64,000 nt of DNA. Source: Thermodesulfobacteriota bacterium. GTDB taxonomy: Bacteria; Desulfobacterota; DSM-4660; Desulfatiglandales; Desulfatiglandaceae. The position numbers and the translations under genes were made by a program. Under the pieces are notes generated by a model. It saw nothing but the letters and a program-made list of their open reading frames with translations. It had not been told where the DNA came from and searched no databases. The stretch spans positions 1 to 64,000 of the forward strand of contig JANQDY010000017.1 in assembly GCA_028278625.1 (NCBI GenBank). Direction: 5' to 3'. Positions 7,693 through 16,168 of the stretch are shown piece after piece; positions within the stretch are counted from its first letter, which is position 1, and each line of letters opens with the position of its first letter.

Positions 7693-8545
7693 GATGTTTT
7701 GCGGCCGACGCCCTGCCCGCTTCATAGACGGCAGGCCCTTTAAAAAGGGTGTTGGGACCGATACTGGGTGCCTCGGTATCGATTTCAATGATTCTTACCC
7801 CGCGCATTGCTACGATTCTTTTCTGACGCTCATAGGCTTCCATGCGGGCCGTGTTCACGGCGATGTGCTGCATGCGCCACGGGGTAAACCGCTTTTTCAT
7901 AAAACCGTTGCCCGACTCCCGCACATTCACGGAAGCAATGAAATGGACCAGGATGGTATCCAGTTCACAAAGATCCGCAAGGGCTTCCACCGGCGCCTTT
8001 CCGCTGATCCCTCCGTCCAGATAGAAGGCTCCGTCGATGATGGTGGGCTTGAAAAGCATGGGAACCGAACCCGAGGCCCGGACGGCTTCTATGAGGTTGC
8101 CGCTTTTGAAGATCCGTTCTTTTCTATGGGTTACATCCAACGCCGAAATCGCCAACGGATACGGGCAGTCCTCGAAACGGGATGCCGGCAGTCGTTTGAG
8201 CATTCGCGCAAAACCCTCTCCCCCGAGATAGCCGGTATACCCTCGAAACAATCGAAGCAGGCTTTTCAAAACCTTTGGCAATGAATCGGGATCCCAGAAG
8301 TCACTTTTGGTCACACCAAAGAGCAGGTCCCGAATGTTCTGATCGGGCATTTCCGATGCCGCCATGGCTGCCACAATGGCGCCTGAACTGGCTCCGGCAT
8401 ACGCTTTTGGCGCAAGCTTCATTTCTCGAAGGGCCGCCAGGAATCCGGCGTGGGCGAAAAAGCCGAAAAAGCCCGAAGAAAAGGCCACACCCAATCGGCC
8501 GAATGCCTTCTGATGATTGGCATCTTTCCGCACTACACTCGCCAT
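7673..8545 (-). CDS. Patatin-like phospholipase family protein
   Basis: Predicted cytoplasmic Ser-Asp dyad acyl hydrolase of the patatin family. The nucleophile elbow is GASSG (51-55, Ser53), the Asp of the dyad is in DGG (177-179), and the glycine-rich oxyanion region is AFSSGFFGFFAHAG. Length, 290 residues, is normal. The ATG at 8545 overlaps the end of the upstream nitroreductase by 13 bases, so the two are translationally coupled. Its 3' end overlaps the convergent cobT fusion by 20 bases, an arrangement that could cause antisense interference between the operons. The natural lipid substrate cannot be read from the sequence. Confidence 0.85.
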   Translation of the reverse strand: MASVVRKDANHQKAFGRLGVAFSSGFFGFFAHAGFLAALREMKLAPKAYAGASSGAIVAAMAASEMPDQNIRDLLFGVTKSDFWDPDSLPKVLKSLLRLFRGYTGYLGGEGFARMLKRLPASRFEDCPYPLAISALDVTHRKERIFKSGNLIEAVRASGSVPMLFKPTIIDGAFYLDGGISGKAPVEALADLCELDTILVHFIASVNVRESGNGFMKKRFTPWRMQHIAVNTARMEAYERQKRIVAMRGVRIIEIDTEAPSIGPNTLFKGPAVYEAGRASAAKHLTRLLL

Positions 8546-9183
8546 CTTACCAGTTCCTCAAGGGGAATCCTTCCGGAGCGAGCACCATTTATGGCCGCAT
8601 CCGGATCACCGTACCCTACGGCAATCCCGATCACCACCTGTTTTTCTTCATCCAAACTCAATTCTTCCTTAATATCCTCATCAAATGCCGTGACAAGCCC
8701 GATGGGACAGGTGTTTAGGCCCAGAGCGTGTGCCGCCAGAACCAGATAGCCCACCATCACGCCCATGTCCGTTAGCCTTGCCTTTGAAAACGCCTGATCC
8801 ATACTGACGATGACGGCTGTGGGGGCACCATAGAAATTGCAGCTTCCCTCATTGATGAACGTCTGAAAATCGGTATCCTTTTGAAGACGGGGTTGTATCG
8901 TCTTTAGGAGGTCCCGCTGACGCTTTACAAATGTCTCGGGCAGGGGCTTTTTCGCCCCAGGTGCACAGGAGACATTTCTTTCCCTCATTCGTTTGACCAG
9001 CAATCGGCTCAGTCGTCGCCGCTCCTCTCCCGAAACAACGGTGAATTCCCATGGTTGAAGATTGATGGCAGACGGTGCCTGAGCGGCCAGGCCAAGAAGT
9101 TTCGTCATGATCTCCCGGCCCACCGGCTTTTCCAAAAAGGCACGGGTGCTTCTTCTTTGGTTTATGGCTTCTACAAGATCCAT
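8533..9183 (-). CDS. Nitroreductase family FMN oxidoreductase
   Basis: A 216-residue nitroreductase-fold flavoprotein, probably an NAD(P)H-dependent homodimer. The FMN-binding RRSTRAF (10-16), the APSAINLQPWEF segment (36-47) and the C-terminal IGIAVGYGDP are typical. The ATG at 9183 is preceded by a long AT-rich divergent promoter region shared with smc. BluB, which makes dimethylbenzimidazole, belongs to this superfamily and CobT is nearby, but this gene is on the opposite strand, outside the riboswitch operon, and looks like an ordinary nitroreductase. Confidence 0.85.
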   Translation of the reverse strand: MDLVEAINQRRSTRAFLEKPVGREIMTKLLGLAAQAPSAINLQPWEFTVVSGEERRRLSRLLVKRMRERNVSCAPGAKKPLPETFVKRQRDLLKTIQPRLQKDTDFQTFINEGSCNFYGAPTAVIVSMDQAFSKARLTDMGVMVGYLVLAAHALGLNTCPIGLVTAFDEDIKEELSLDEEKQVVIGIAVGYGDPDAAINGARSGRIPLEELVRWRV

Positions 9184-9260
9184 GATTACCTGAACTCTTC
9201 ATTTTTTTCGAATACCAGGAATAATAGGGATTTTGCCGAGAACCTGTCAATATCATTTCA

Positions 9261-9292
9261 AATGCCAGGAAATTGTACTATATATTGGCATT
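9261..9292. promoter_or_regulatory. Inverted repeat in the nitroreductase/smc divergent promoter region
   Basis: AATGCCA (9261-9267) and TGGCATT (9286-9292) form a perfect 7-bp inverted repeat separated by 18 bases of AT-rich sequence. It lies between two divergent genes and could be an operator. The regulator is unknown. Confidence 0.35.
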
Positions 9293-9428
9293 ATTGATTC
9301 TTATATCACATCATGTTGTATTTTATGTTTACAAGCCTCTTGGATTATGCTAGAAATTCTTCCATGATTCAGGGGTGGACAAACCCGTTTCAAACCGGCC
9401 TAAGACCCCAAAGAAAGCGGAGAGCGGG

Positions 9429-12400
9429 ATGAAAATAAAGCAAGTATCCATACACGGCTTCAAATCCTTTATGGAGAGGCTGGAAATCTGCTTCCCTACC
9501 GGTATCAGCGGTGTTGTGGGCCCCAACGGTTGCGGCAAAAGCAATGTGGTGGACGCCATCCGTTGGTGCATGGGAGAGCAGAGTCCGAAACAGCTCCGCG
9601 GACGAAAAATGGAAGATGTTATTTTCAGCGGTGCCGGAAACAGCAAACCCTTGGGCATGGCCGAAGTATCCATCCTCTTCGAAAACGGTAACGGGAACCT
9701 TCCGGCGGCATTCTCCCACGACCCGGAAATCTCAGTTACAAGAAGGCTTTACAGGTCCGGAGAGAGTGAATACCTGCTCAACAATGTGCCGTGTCGGCTA
9801 AAAGACATTCAGGAGATTTTCATGGACACGGGCCTTGGAAACAAGGCCTATTCCATTATCGGCCAGGGGCAGATCGGAAATATCATTGAACAGCGGCCCG
9901 AAGAGACCCGTGTCATGCTTGAAGAAGCGGCGGGTATCACCAAATATCGAAAAAAAGTGGCGGTATCCCAAAAGAAGATCGAACTCACCTTGGGTAATCT
10001 GCAGCGGATCGATGATATCCTGGGTGAAATCGAAAAACAAATCCGATCGCTGAAGAGACAGGCAGCCAAGGCCGAGCGGTTCAAGAGACTCAACAGCAAG
10101 ATTCAAGAAATGGAGCTGGCTTATTTTGCAAATGCTTATGACAGGTTCACGAGCGATGCCGATCGCAGAATGCGCTCCACCGAAGCGCTTATGGACAGAA
10201 AGGAAGCTCTCGCAACAACCCTTTCCAGGCACGAAGCGCTGATTTTCAATATGCACCTGGAATTGGAGGAAAAGGAAGAGGCCCTTTCAACCTGTCGCAA
10301 GGTACACTTTGACTGCAAAGATCGGGTCCAGAGAAAGGAAACCGACATTCAATCGCTGAAAGGGGAACTCAACACCCTTTCACAGCTGGCTTCACGCCTT
10401 AAGACCGAACAGAACGAAGTCCATGAGAGCATTGGAGAACTGGAGAAGAAGAGAGATCTCCTGAAAAAGGAGTTCATGAAACTTCAGGAGGAGACCGCCA
10501 ATTTTGAAGCGGAGGCCGAGCTTCAAGAGGAACGACTCAAAACGCGAAAAAGGCTGTTTGGGGAGATTCGGGAAAACTACGAAAAAGCCCGCAAGAACAT
10601 GACCGCTGGCGAAACCAGGGCAATGGGCCTCAACCATGAAACCGAGTATCTTAACAGGGCACTGACGCAGATTTCCGACAGTCGAACCAGACTGGAAGAT
10701 GAATTGGCGGCGGCCCATGCCAGGTCTCAGAGCATTTTGAAGGCCTCTGAAACAAAAACCAAAGTCCGGGAAGCAGTCCTTCTTAAGCTAAAGCAACTGG
10801 AAGACCGCATTGAAGCAGTCGATGCCAAAACCAGGGAACTGGAAAACATCAGGAAACGTGCTGAAGCGGATGCCAGAAAAGCGGAATCGGAATTGAACAG
10901 TTGTCGTTCCCGCCTGGCCAGTCTGGAAGGGCTGATGGAGAATTTCGAAGGATACAAGGCAGGCGTCAGAACCATCATGCGGGCCAGGGATTTTGCTCCT
11001 GGGAATGAAGGCCGGCTGTTGGGGATCCTGGCGGATGTCATTGAAGCGACGCCGCCCTATGAAAAGGCGCTTGAGTCAGTTCTGGCCGATAAACTCCAGT
11101 ATGTGATCACTAAAACAAAAGAGGATGCCGTCTCCGCCGTGGATTATCTGAAGGAGAAGGGTCGAGGCATCGGCAGCTTCGCTCCCTTGGAGAACCTTAG
11201 GGTTACCAGGTCCGGGCACGCTTCCCTTCCCCAATTCCCCCATTTAAGAGATTATGTGGCATCCCCCAAAGAATTCGAGCCCCTCATCGACGACATTCTG
11301 CACAACACGCTGGTGGTTGATGACATACCCACGGCCCTGGCCGCTTCCCAAAAGAACGGCGGATCACACGCTTTTGTCACCCTGAATGGAGACATGGTGG
11401 ACCATCGCGGTGTGATCACGGGAGGCCGGCTTTCCCATAATTCCAAGGGATTTCTGGCCAGAAAGAGAGAAATTGCCGAACTCAAACAGGAGGTGATCAC
11501 CCGCAAACAAACGTTCGAAGATTCGAGTATTCAATTGGAAGAGATCTTGGCAGAGATTGAAGAAAACAGAAAGATCTTTCAGGGATTAACGGACGAAAAA
11601 TGGTCATGCCGCGATGATATCAGCGATGTCGACAAGATACTCTATCGTTTGGGCCAGGAACTGGATCAGAGCGAAAAGCTCATAAAGCGGATTCAGGAGG
11701 ACCTGGAACAAAAGGAAATGGACCGGGAAAAACAGCACGAAAAACTGGAGGAATTGCGGGCGGCCCTGGATGAGAGCCGAGAACAACAGGCCCGCAAGGA
11801 GGCCTATTTCCGACAGCAGGAGATGGAATTAAAGGAGGCTGAAGCTGAATTTGAGCAAACGCGGGAAAAGGCTTCAAAGCTCCGGGAGGATTGCCGCTTG
11901 GGTTTTGAATCCCAGCGGGGGGTTACCCGGGAAATGGATATGGTGGAAAAATACCTGGAGGACTCCCACAGAAGACTTGAGACCATTCGGGAGGAATTGG
12001 AGAAAGGAAATGAGCGGCAACGGAAATGTGAATTGGAGAGGAGGCGTTTTGAAGCGTCCTTGAAGACCCTTTACCAGGAACTGCAGCATGCAGAGGAAGG
12101 GATGGGTCGCGCTGAATCGGACTATAGAAACCGTAAAGACGCCATCAGAGAAGAGGAAGAAAAGGTGGCGCAGCTGAAAAGCCAGATGGAAGCTCTCATG
12201 GAAGAAATCAATGAGAGCAAATTGGCTCAATCTGAGATCCGGCTCAGAATCGACACCTTGCTGGAAAGGGTTCGGGATGATTTCGGCATCGATATGGCGG
12301 CGGCATTCCGGCAATTCCTTCAGAATGATTTCGATGAACGGGCGGCAAAAGAAGCCATTGAAGAACAGAAAGCGCTGCGTGACAAAATGGGTGAAGTAAA

Positions 12401-13007
12401 CCTGACCGCCATCAAAGAATATGAGGCCCTAAAAGAACGTCGTGATTTTATTTTGGGGCAGCGTCAGGACCTGCAGAATTCCATCGAATCCCTTAGAACC
12501 GCCATCAAGAAAATAAACCGCACATCCCTTGAGAAATTCAGCAACACCTTTGTTATGGTGGATCAGAAACTCAAAGAAATCTTCCCAATCCTCTTCAGAG
12601 GCGGAAGCGCCGGCCTTCGATTGACCGATGAACAAAAACCTCTTGAAAGTGGTGTCCTGGTAGAGGTAAAACCTCCAGGAAAGCGGTTGAGTCACATGGG
12701 GCTCCTTTCGGGGGGGGAGAAAGCGCTGGTAGCCATGGCCCTTATTTTCGCCATCTACATGATCAAGCCAAGCCCCTTCTGTCTTCTGGATGAAGTGGAT
12801 GCACCTCTTGACGAAGCCAATATCGATCGGTTTAATGACTTATTGAACAAAATTAAGAGAGAAAGCCAGATCATTATGGTGACCCACAGCCGAAAAACCA
12901 TGGCCATAACCGATCGTCTTTTCGGGATCACCATGGAAAGCAAAGGGATTAGCAAACTTGTCTCCGTGGACATTCAGCGATTGCAGGGACAATTTGCCGC
13001 CAACTGA
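9429..13007 (+). CDS. smc: Chromosome segregation protein SMC
   Basis: Condensin ATPase that organises the nascent chromosome with ScpA/ScpB (not in this window). At 1192 residues it matches the bacterial norm. The N-terminal head holds Walker A GPNGCGKSN (31-39). Two long coiled coils flank a hinge at about residues 505-665, with the glycine-rich ENFEGYKAGVR and GGRLSHNS landmarks. The C-terminal head has the ABC signature LSGGEKAL (about 1093) and Walker B LLDEVDAPLDE (about 1118). I chose ATG 9429, with GGAG six bases upstream, over ATG 9375 because the conserved core starts at MKIKQVSIHGFKSF. ftsY follows by 41 bases. ParB bound at parS (37.6 kb) is the usual SMC loader. Confidence 0.97.
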   Translation: MKIKQVSIHGFKSFMERLEICFPTGISGVVGPNGCGKSNVVDAIRWCMGEQSPKQLRGRKMEDVIFSGAGNSKPLGMAEVSILFENGNGNLPAAFSHDPEISVTRRLYRSGESEYLLNNVPCRLKDIQEIFMDTGLGNKAYSIIGQGQIGNIIEQRPEETRVMLEEAAGITKYRKKVAVSQKKIELTLGNLQRIDDILGEIEKQIRSLKRQAAKAERFKRLNSKIQEMELAYFANAYDRFTSDADRRMRSTEALMDRKEALATTLSRHEALIFNMHLELEEKEEALSTCRKVHFDCKDRVQRKETDIQSLKGELNTLSQLASRLKTEQNEVHESIGELEKKRDLLKKEFMKLQEETANFEAEAELQEERLKTRKRLFGEIRENYEKARKNMTAGETRAMGLNHETEYLNRALTQISDSRTRLEDELAAAHARSQSILKASETKTKVREAVLLKLKQLEDRIEAVDAKTRELENIRKRAEADARKAESELNSCRSRLASLEGLMENFEGYKAGVRTIMRARDFAPGNEGRLLGILADVIEATPPYEKALESVLADKLQYVITKTKEDAVSAVDYLKEKGRGIGSFAPLENLRVTRSGHASLPQFPHLRDYVASPKEFEPLIDDILHNTLVVDDIPTALAASQKNGGSHAFVTLNGDMVDHRGVITGGRLSHNSKGFLARKREIAELKQEVITRKQTFEDSSIQLEEILAEIEENRKIFQGLTDEKWSCRDDISDVDKILYRLGQELDQSEKLIKRIQEDLEQKEMDREKQHEKLEELRAALDESREQQARKEAYFRQQEMELKEAEAEFEQTREKASKLREDCRLGFESQRGVTREMDMVEKYLEDSHRRLETIREELEKGNERQRKCELERRRFEASLKTLYQELQHAEEGMGRAESDYRNRKDAIREEEEKVAQLKSQMEALMEEINESKLAQSEIRLRIDTLLERVRDDFGIDMAAAFRQFLQNDFDERAAKEAIEEQKALRDKMGEVNLTAIKEYEALKERRDFILGQRQDLQNSIESLRTAIKKINRTSLEKFSNTFVMVDQKLKEIFPILFRGGSAGLRLTDEQKPLESGVLVEVKPPGKRLSHMGLLSGGEKALVAMALIFAIYMIKPSPFCLLDEVDAPLDEANIDRFNDLLNKIKRESQIIMVTHSRKTMAITDRLFGITMESKGISKLVSVDIQRLQGQFAAN

Positions 13008-13048
13008 GCCGGTTTTGAACCACTATTTGAATACGGAACGACCCTAAC

Positions 13049-14014
13049 ATGGCCATGTTTAAGAAAAACGGAAAGAACACCCCAAAAGAGAATAAAAAAC
13101 GTGTATTTAAGCGGCTTCGTCACGGGCTTGCCAAAACCAGGAGCTCCTTCAGCGGACGGATTGACAACCTTTTTGCGGGCAAGAAAGAAATCACCGAAAG
13201 CCTGATGGATGAACTTGAGGAAATCCTTTTTACCTCAGACATCGGCGTGGGGACGACCCAGCGCCTTCTGGATGATGTTCGTGAAAAAGTCACTCGAAAA
13301 GTTTTAAAAGATCCCCAAAGCTTAAAAGAGATGCTCAGGAACCATATCCTCTCCCTCTTGGAACAAGAACCGGTTGCACCCGCCCCGTCAAAACAGGAAG
13401 ACCCTCTGGTGATTATGATTGCCGGCGTCAACGGGGTGGGAAAAACAACATCCATCGGAAAGATTGCCAACCGTTTCAGGGGCGAGGGGAAGACCGTCAT
13501 GCTTGTGGCCTCGGACACCTTCCGGGCCGCGGCCGTTGAACAGCTAAGCGTCTGGGGTGAAAGGGTCGGCGCCACCGTCGTTAAGCAGGGCACCGGTGCG
13601 GATCCATCCGCCGTTGCTTTCGATGCCATGACGGCCGCCATCAAAAGGAATACCGACGTGGTGCTGGTCGATACGGCGGGAAGACTGCACACCCAGACAA
13701 ATCTCATGGAAGAGCTCCAGAAAGTGAAGCGTGTTATCGGTCGAAAGATTTCCGGAGCGCCCCATGAAATATGGCTCGTTCTGGATGCCACGACAGGGCA
13801 GAACGCCATTTCTCAGGCGGAAGCGTTTCAGGCGGCATTGGGGCTTACCGGCATTATTCTGACCAAGCTGGACGGCACCGCAAAAGGTGGCATTGTCATC
13901 GGCATCTCAAGCGAATTACACATTCCCATCCGCTATATCGGTATTGGAGAACAGGCCGATGATCTGAGGCCCTTTGACGCGGACGAATTTGTCAAGGCCA
14001 TCTTTGACGAATGA
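13049..14014 (+). CDS. ftsY: Signal recognition particle receptor FtsY
   Basis: SRP-receptor GTPase that docks ribosome-SRP complexes at the inner membrane. The 321-residue protein has a short basic N-terminus, the helical N domain, and a full G domain: GVNGVGKTT (about 126), the DTFRAAAVEQL loop, DTAGR, and TKLDGTAKGG. The acidic A domain of E. coli FtsY is absent, as in many other bacteria. It probably shares a transcript with smc. Start ATG 13049; ATG 13055 is an equally possible in-frame alternative. Confidence 0.96.
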   Translation: MAMFKKNGKNTPKENKKRVFKRLRHGLAKTRSSFSGRIDNLFAGKKEITESLMDELEEILFTSDIGVGTTQRLLDDVREKVTRKVLKDPQSLKEMLRNHILSLLEQEPVAPAPSKQEDPLVIMIAGVNGVGKTTSIGKIANRFRGEGKTVMLVASDTFRAAAVEQLSVWGERVGATVVKQGTGADPSAVAFDAMTAAIKRNTDVVLVDTAGRLHTQTNLMEELQKVKRVIGRKISGAPHEIWLVLDATTGQNAISQAEAFQAALGLTGIILTKLDGTAKGGIVIGISSELHIPIRYIGIGEQADDLRPFDADEFVKAIFDE

Positions 14015-14110
14015 GCGCGTAAAAGTGTTTCATTATGAGAATCTTTGTGAAGCGATACGTCTCACCATAGAACAGTCCCTTCCATCCAGAAGTCCGGATA
14101 AAACCATACA

Positions 14111-14220
14111 TTGAGAGTATTTTTCTACCAGCGTGTTTTTTTGATTTTTAATCTCAAGTAGTTACCCGGCAACGATACAACCATTCTAAAATTCGGCATA
14201 CCCCTTGCAGTTTCTTGAGA
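14111..14220 (+). promoter_or_regulatory. Repeated TTGAGA/TCTCAA half-sites upstream of and at the sigma-54-like promoter
   Basis: TTGAGA (14111-14116), TCTCAA (14152-14157) and TTGAGA (14215-14220) recur in the non-coding gap after ftsY. The first two form an inverted pair about 70-110 bases upstream of the predicted start, the usual distance for an enhancer-binding activator site. Motif length is short, so chance is possible. I see no gene in 14015-14190. Confidence 0.3.
14193..14209 (+). promoter_or_regulatory. Sigma-54 (RpoN) -24/-12 type promoter
   Basis: GG (14195-14196) and GC (14207-14208) are separated by exactly 10 bases in the context TTCGGCATACCCCTTGCA, close to the consensus TTGGCAC-N4-TTGCA. 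Initiation near 14219 would give a leader of about 90 bases ahead of the small ORF at 14312. No good sigma-70 promoter is seen here. Confidence 0.55.
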
Positions 14221-14311
14221 CAAACGCGTTGAAGTCTCGATACTGAGCATCCCGGGAAGTTCACTTTGACCATGGGCTGAAACCAAACTATCGACTTAAG
14301 GAGAGATGAAA

Positions 14312-14392
14312 ATGAACAAGCTGTGGAATTTTTCGATCAATATGTTGTGTCTGTTCGGTTTTGTATTTGTGGTGTTTGCTTTGGTGTTCTGA
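14312..14392 (+). CDS. Putative 26-residue single-pass membrane peptide
   Basis: ATG 14312 follows a strong AAGGAGAG ribosome-binding site at a 7-base distance. The encoded peptide starts MNKLWNFSIN and continues with a strongly hydrophobic run of Leu, Phe and Val to the stop at 14392, so it is almost entirely one transmembrane helix with a short polar N-terminus. An ATG at 14306 would add two residues but leaves too little room after the ribosome site. I do not recognise the family. From 14393 to the next gene I see only a sigma-70 promoter. Very small ORFs arise by chance, but the ribosome site, upstream promoter and composition together favour a real gene. Confidence 0.5.
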   Translation: MNKLWNFSINMLCLFGFVFVVFALVF

Positions 14393-14621
14393 ATTTCGGG
14401 CACCTTAAGGCCGGTAAACCGAAAACGGTAGAGGGGGCACCGGAAACAAAGAATTTGTTTCAACATTTTAAATTGCCCCAGTCTATGGATGCTCTTAGGG
14501 TATTTCCTAAGTCGATAAAAACCCAACGGTTTCCATCCCCCTCTCTACCACCCCATTCCCATTTTTTCCATTCATATCCTTACGTAACGCCACTTGCCAT
14601 GAAATAGTCGCTGATTTTGTT

Positions 14622-14649
14622 TTGACAAGTTCGGCAATTATGATATTCT
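14622..14649 (+). promoter_or_regulatory. Sigma-70-type promoter for the ArsA/GET3-type ATPase gene
   Basis: TTGACA (14622-14627), 16-base spacer, TATTCT (14644-14649), about 40 bases before the ATG at 14690. Confidence 0.5.
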
Positions 14650-14689
14650 GTTTTGATTTGCCATACTATATTACGGTACTTTATATCAG

Positions 14690-15874
14690 ATGAGAATCAT
14701 ATTTTTCGCCGGTAAAGGCGGTGTCGGAAAAACCAGTGCAGCCGCGGCAACGGGCATAAAAGCGGCTATTGGTGGAAAAAAGACGGTCATCATGTCTTTG
14801 GATGTGGCCCATAGCCTGTCTGACATCTTCGATATGGAGAAGGCCCTCATCAATCAGAACAAGGGGGAGCCGACCCAGGTGGGTGAAAACCTCTGGATCC
14901 AGGAGTTGGACATTCAGGAAGAGATCGAAAAGAACTGGGGCGACATTCACAAATACCTTTCAACCCTTTTGAACACCACGGGGCTCGATGAAATTCTCGC
15001 TGAAGAGCTGGCTATTTTACCTGGGATGGAGGAAGTCAGCCTGCTTTTGCACATCAACCGTTACGCCAGGAACAATGATTTTGACGTGGTTCTCCTGGAC
15101 TGTGCGCCGACCGGCGAGTCTTTAAGGTTCATCAGCATCCCCACAACCCTTGAATGGTACATTAACAAACTCTTCAAGATCGAAAAGACCGTTGTCAAAT
15201 ATGCCCGGCCCGTGGCCAAACGGTTTTATGATATACCCCTGCCGGGGGAGGATTATTTTGATGCCATCGAGCGGCTTTTTGAAAGACTTCATGGCGTGGA
15301 TGCGCTTCTGACCGATCCCGAAAAAACCACCGTGCGCCTGGTCACCAATCCGGAAAAGATCGTGTTGAAAGAAACCCAGCGGGCGTTCATGTACTTTTCC
15401 CTCTACAAAATGAATATCGACGCCATCATCATGAATCGCGTATTACCCGATGCATTGAACGAACCGTATTTTCAAAACTGGCAGAAAAGTCAGAAGCGAT
15501 ATGTCAAGGAAGCGGAAGCCTATTTTCAGCCGGTACCCCTCCTTCCGGTCAATCTGTTTCAAAGTGAGGTGTTAGGGTTTGACAAGCTGAAGGCCCTGGG
15601 AGAACAGATTTATGGCAGTCGCGATCCCCTGGATCGTTTTTTCGACGGAAGACCTTTTGAATTCAGCAAAACAGGCGGAAAATACCAATTAAAAATGAAG
15701 CTGCCCTTTATTGAAAAACGGGATGTGGCATTGCATAAGGTCGCGGATGAATTGATCGTTCGAATCGGGGCGTTCAAGCGGAGCGTCATTCTCCCTCGTC
15801 AGGTTGCTGCAATGGATTCCCTTAGAGCGACCCTCGAAGGGCAGCATTTATGGGTTCATTTTGATTCAGAATAA
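14690..15874 (+). CDS. ArsA/GET3-family ATPase with C-terminal Hsp20-like domain
   Basis: A deviant-Walker P-loop ATPase of the ArsA/GET3 family. GKGGVGKTS (about 8-16) carries the signature lysine, SLDVAHS is the switch I region and DCAPTGES the switch II region. Residues from about 310 form the small beta-sandwich (Hsp20/alpha-crystallin-like) found at the end of many bacterial single-domain ArsA homologues. There are no arsenic-resistance genes nearby and no clear arsenite-binding cysteine cluster, so arsenite transport is unlikely. A chaperone-like role, possibly for tail-anchored or membrane clients, is an inference. It has its own promoter; a 78-residue gene follows by 11 bases. Confidence 0.88.
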   Translation: MRIIFFAGKGGVGKTSAAAATGIKAAIGGKKTVIMSLDVAHSLSDIFDMEKALINQNKGEPTQVGENLWIQELDIQEEIEKNWGDIHKYLSTLLNTTGLDEILAEELAILPGMEEVSLLLHINRYARNNDFDVVLLDCAPTGESLRFISIPTTLEWYINKLFKIEKTVVKYARPVAKRFYDIPLPGEDYFDAIERLFERLHGVDALLTDPEKTTVRLVTNPEKIVLKETQRAFMYFSLYKMNIDAIIMNRVLPDALNEPYFQNWQKSQKRYVKEAEAYFQPVPLLPVNLFQSEVLGFDKLKALGEQIYGSRDPLDRFFDGRPFEFSKTGGKYQLKMKLPFIEKRDVALHKVADELIVRIGAFKRSVILPRQVAAMDSLRATLEGQHLWVHFDSE

Positions 15875-15885
15875 GGGAGCCTCCC

Positions 15886-16122
15886 ATGGCCGAAAAGAAG
15901 AATGACGGGGATGCCAGCAAGGCATCTTGCCCCATTGGCAGGTTTTTTCAGGGGCTTGAAGATTTGTCCAAAAGTTCCCCTGAGTTTTTGGAGCACCTGG
16001 ACCGGTCACGCCTTGAGTTTTTGAAAGCCGTGAAAACGTTGTTGGACGGGAAAATAGAGACCCTCGAAAAGAAGCGCAAGCCCGGCAAAAGAAAAGTCGC
16101 CAGGAAAATCACCATCGAATGA
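15886..16122 (+). CDS. Small basic protein of unknown function (78 aa)
   Basis: Not recognised. ATG 15886 lies 11 bases after the ArsA-like gene with GGGAG upstream, so the two are probably co-expressed. The middle (about 18-60) is predicted helical, with a single cysteine near residue 15, and the C-terminal 20 residues are rich in Lys and Arg. This could be a small partner or substrate of the ATPase; that is inference from context only. Confidence 0.65.
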   Translation: MAEKKNDGDASKASCPIGRFFQGLEDLSKSSPEFLEHLDRSRLEFLKAVKTLLDGKIETLEKKRKPGKRKVARKITIE

Positions 16123-16168
16123 CAAAAGCGTGAACATTTTCTTCTAAGACCCAGGAGTGCGGATTCCA

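Noticed and set aside
8533..9183. Nitroreductase as BluB, the dimethylbenzimidazole synthase
   Set aside because: It is on the other strand, outside the riboswitch operon, and lacks features that would single out BluB from the general nitroreductase family.
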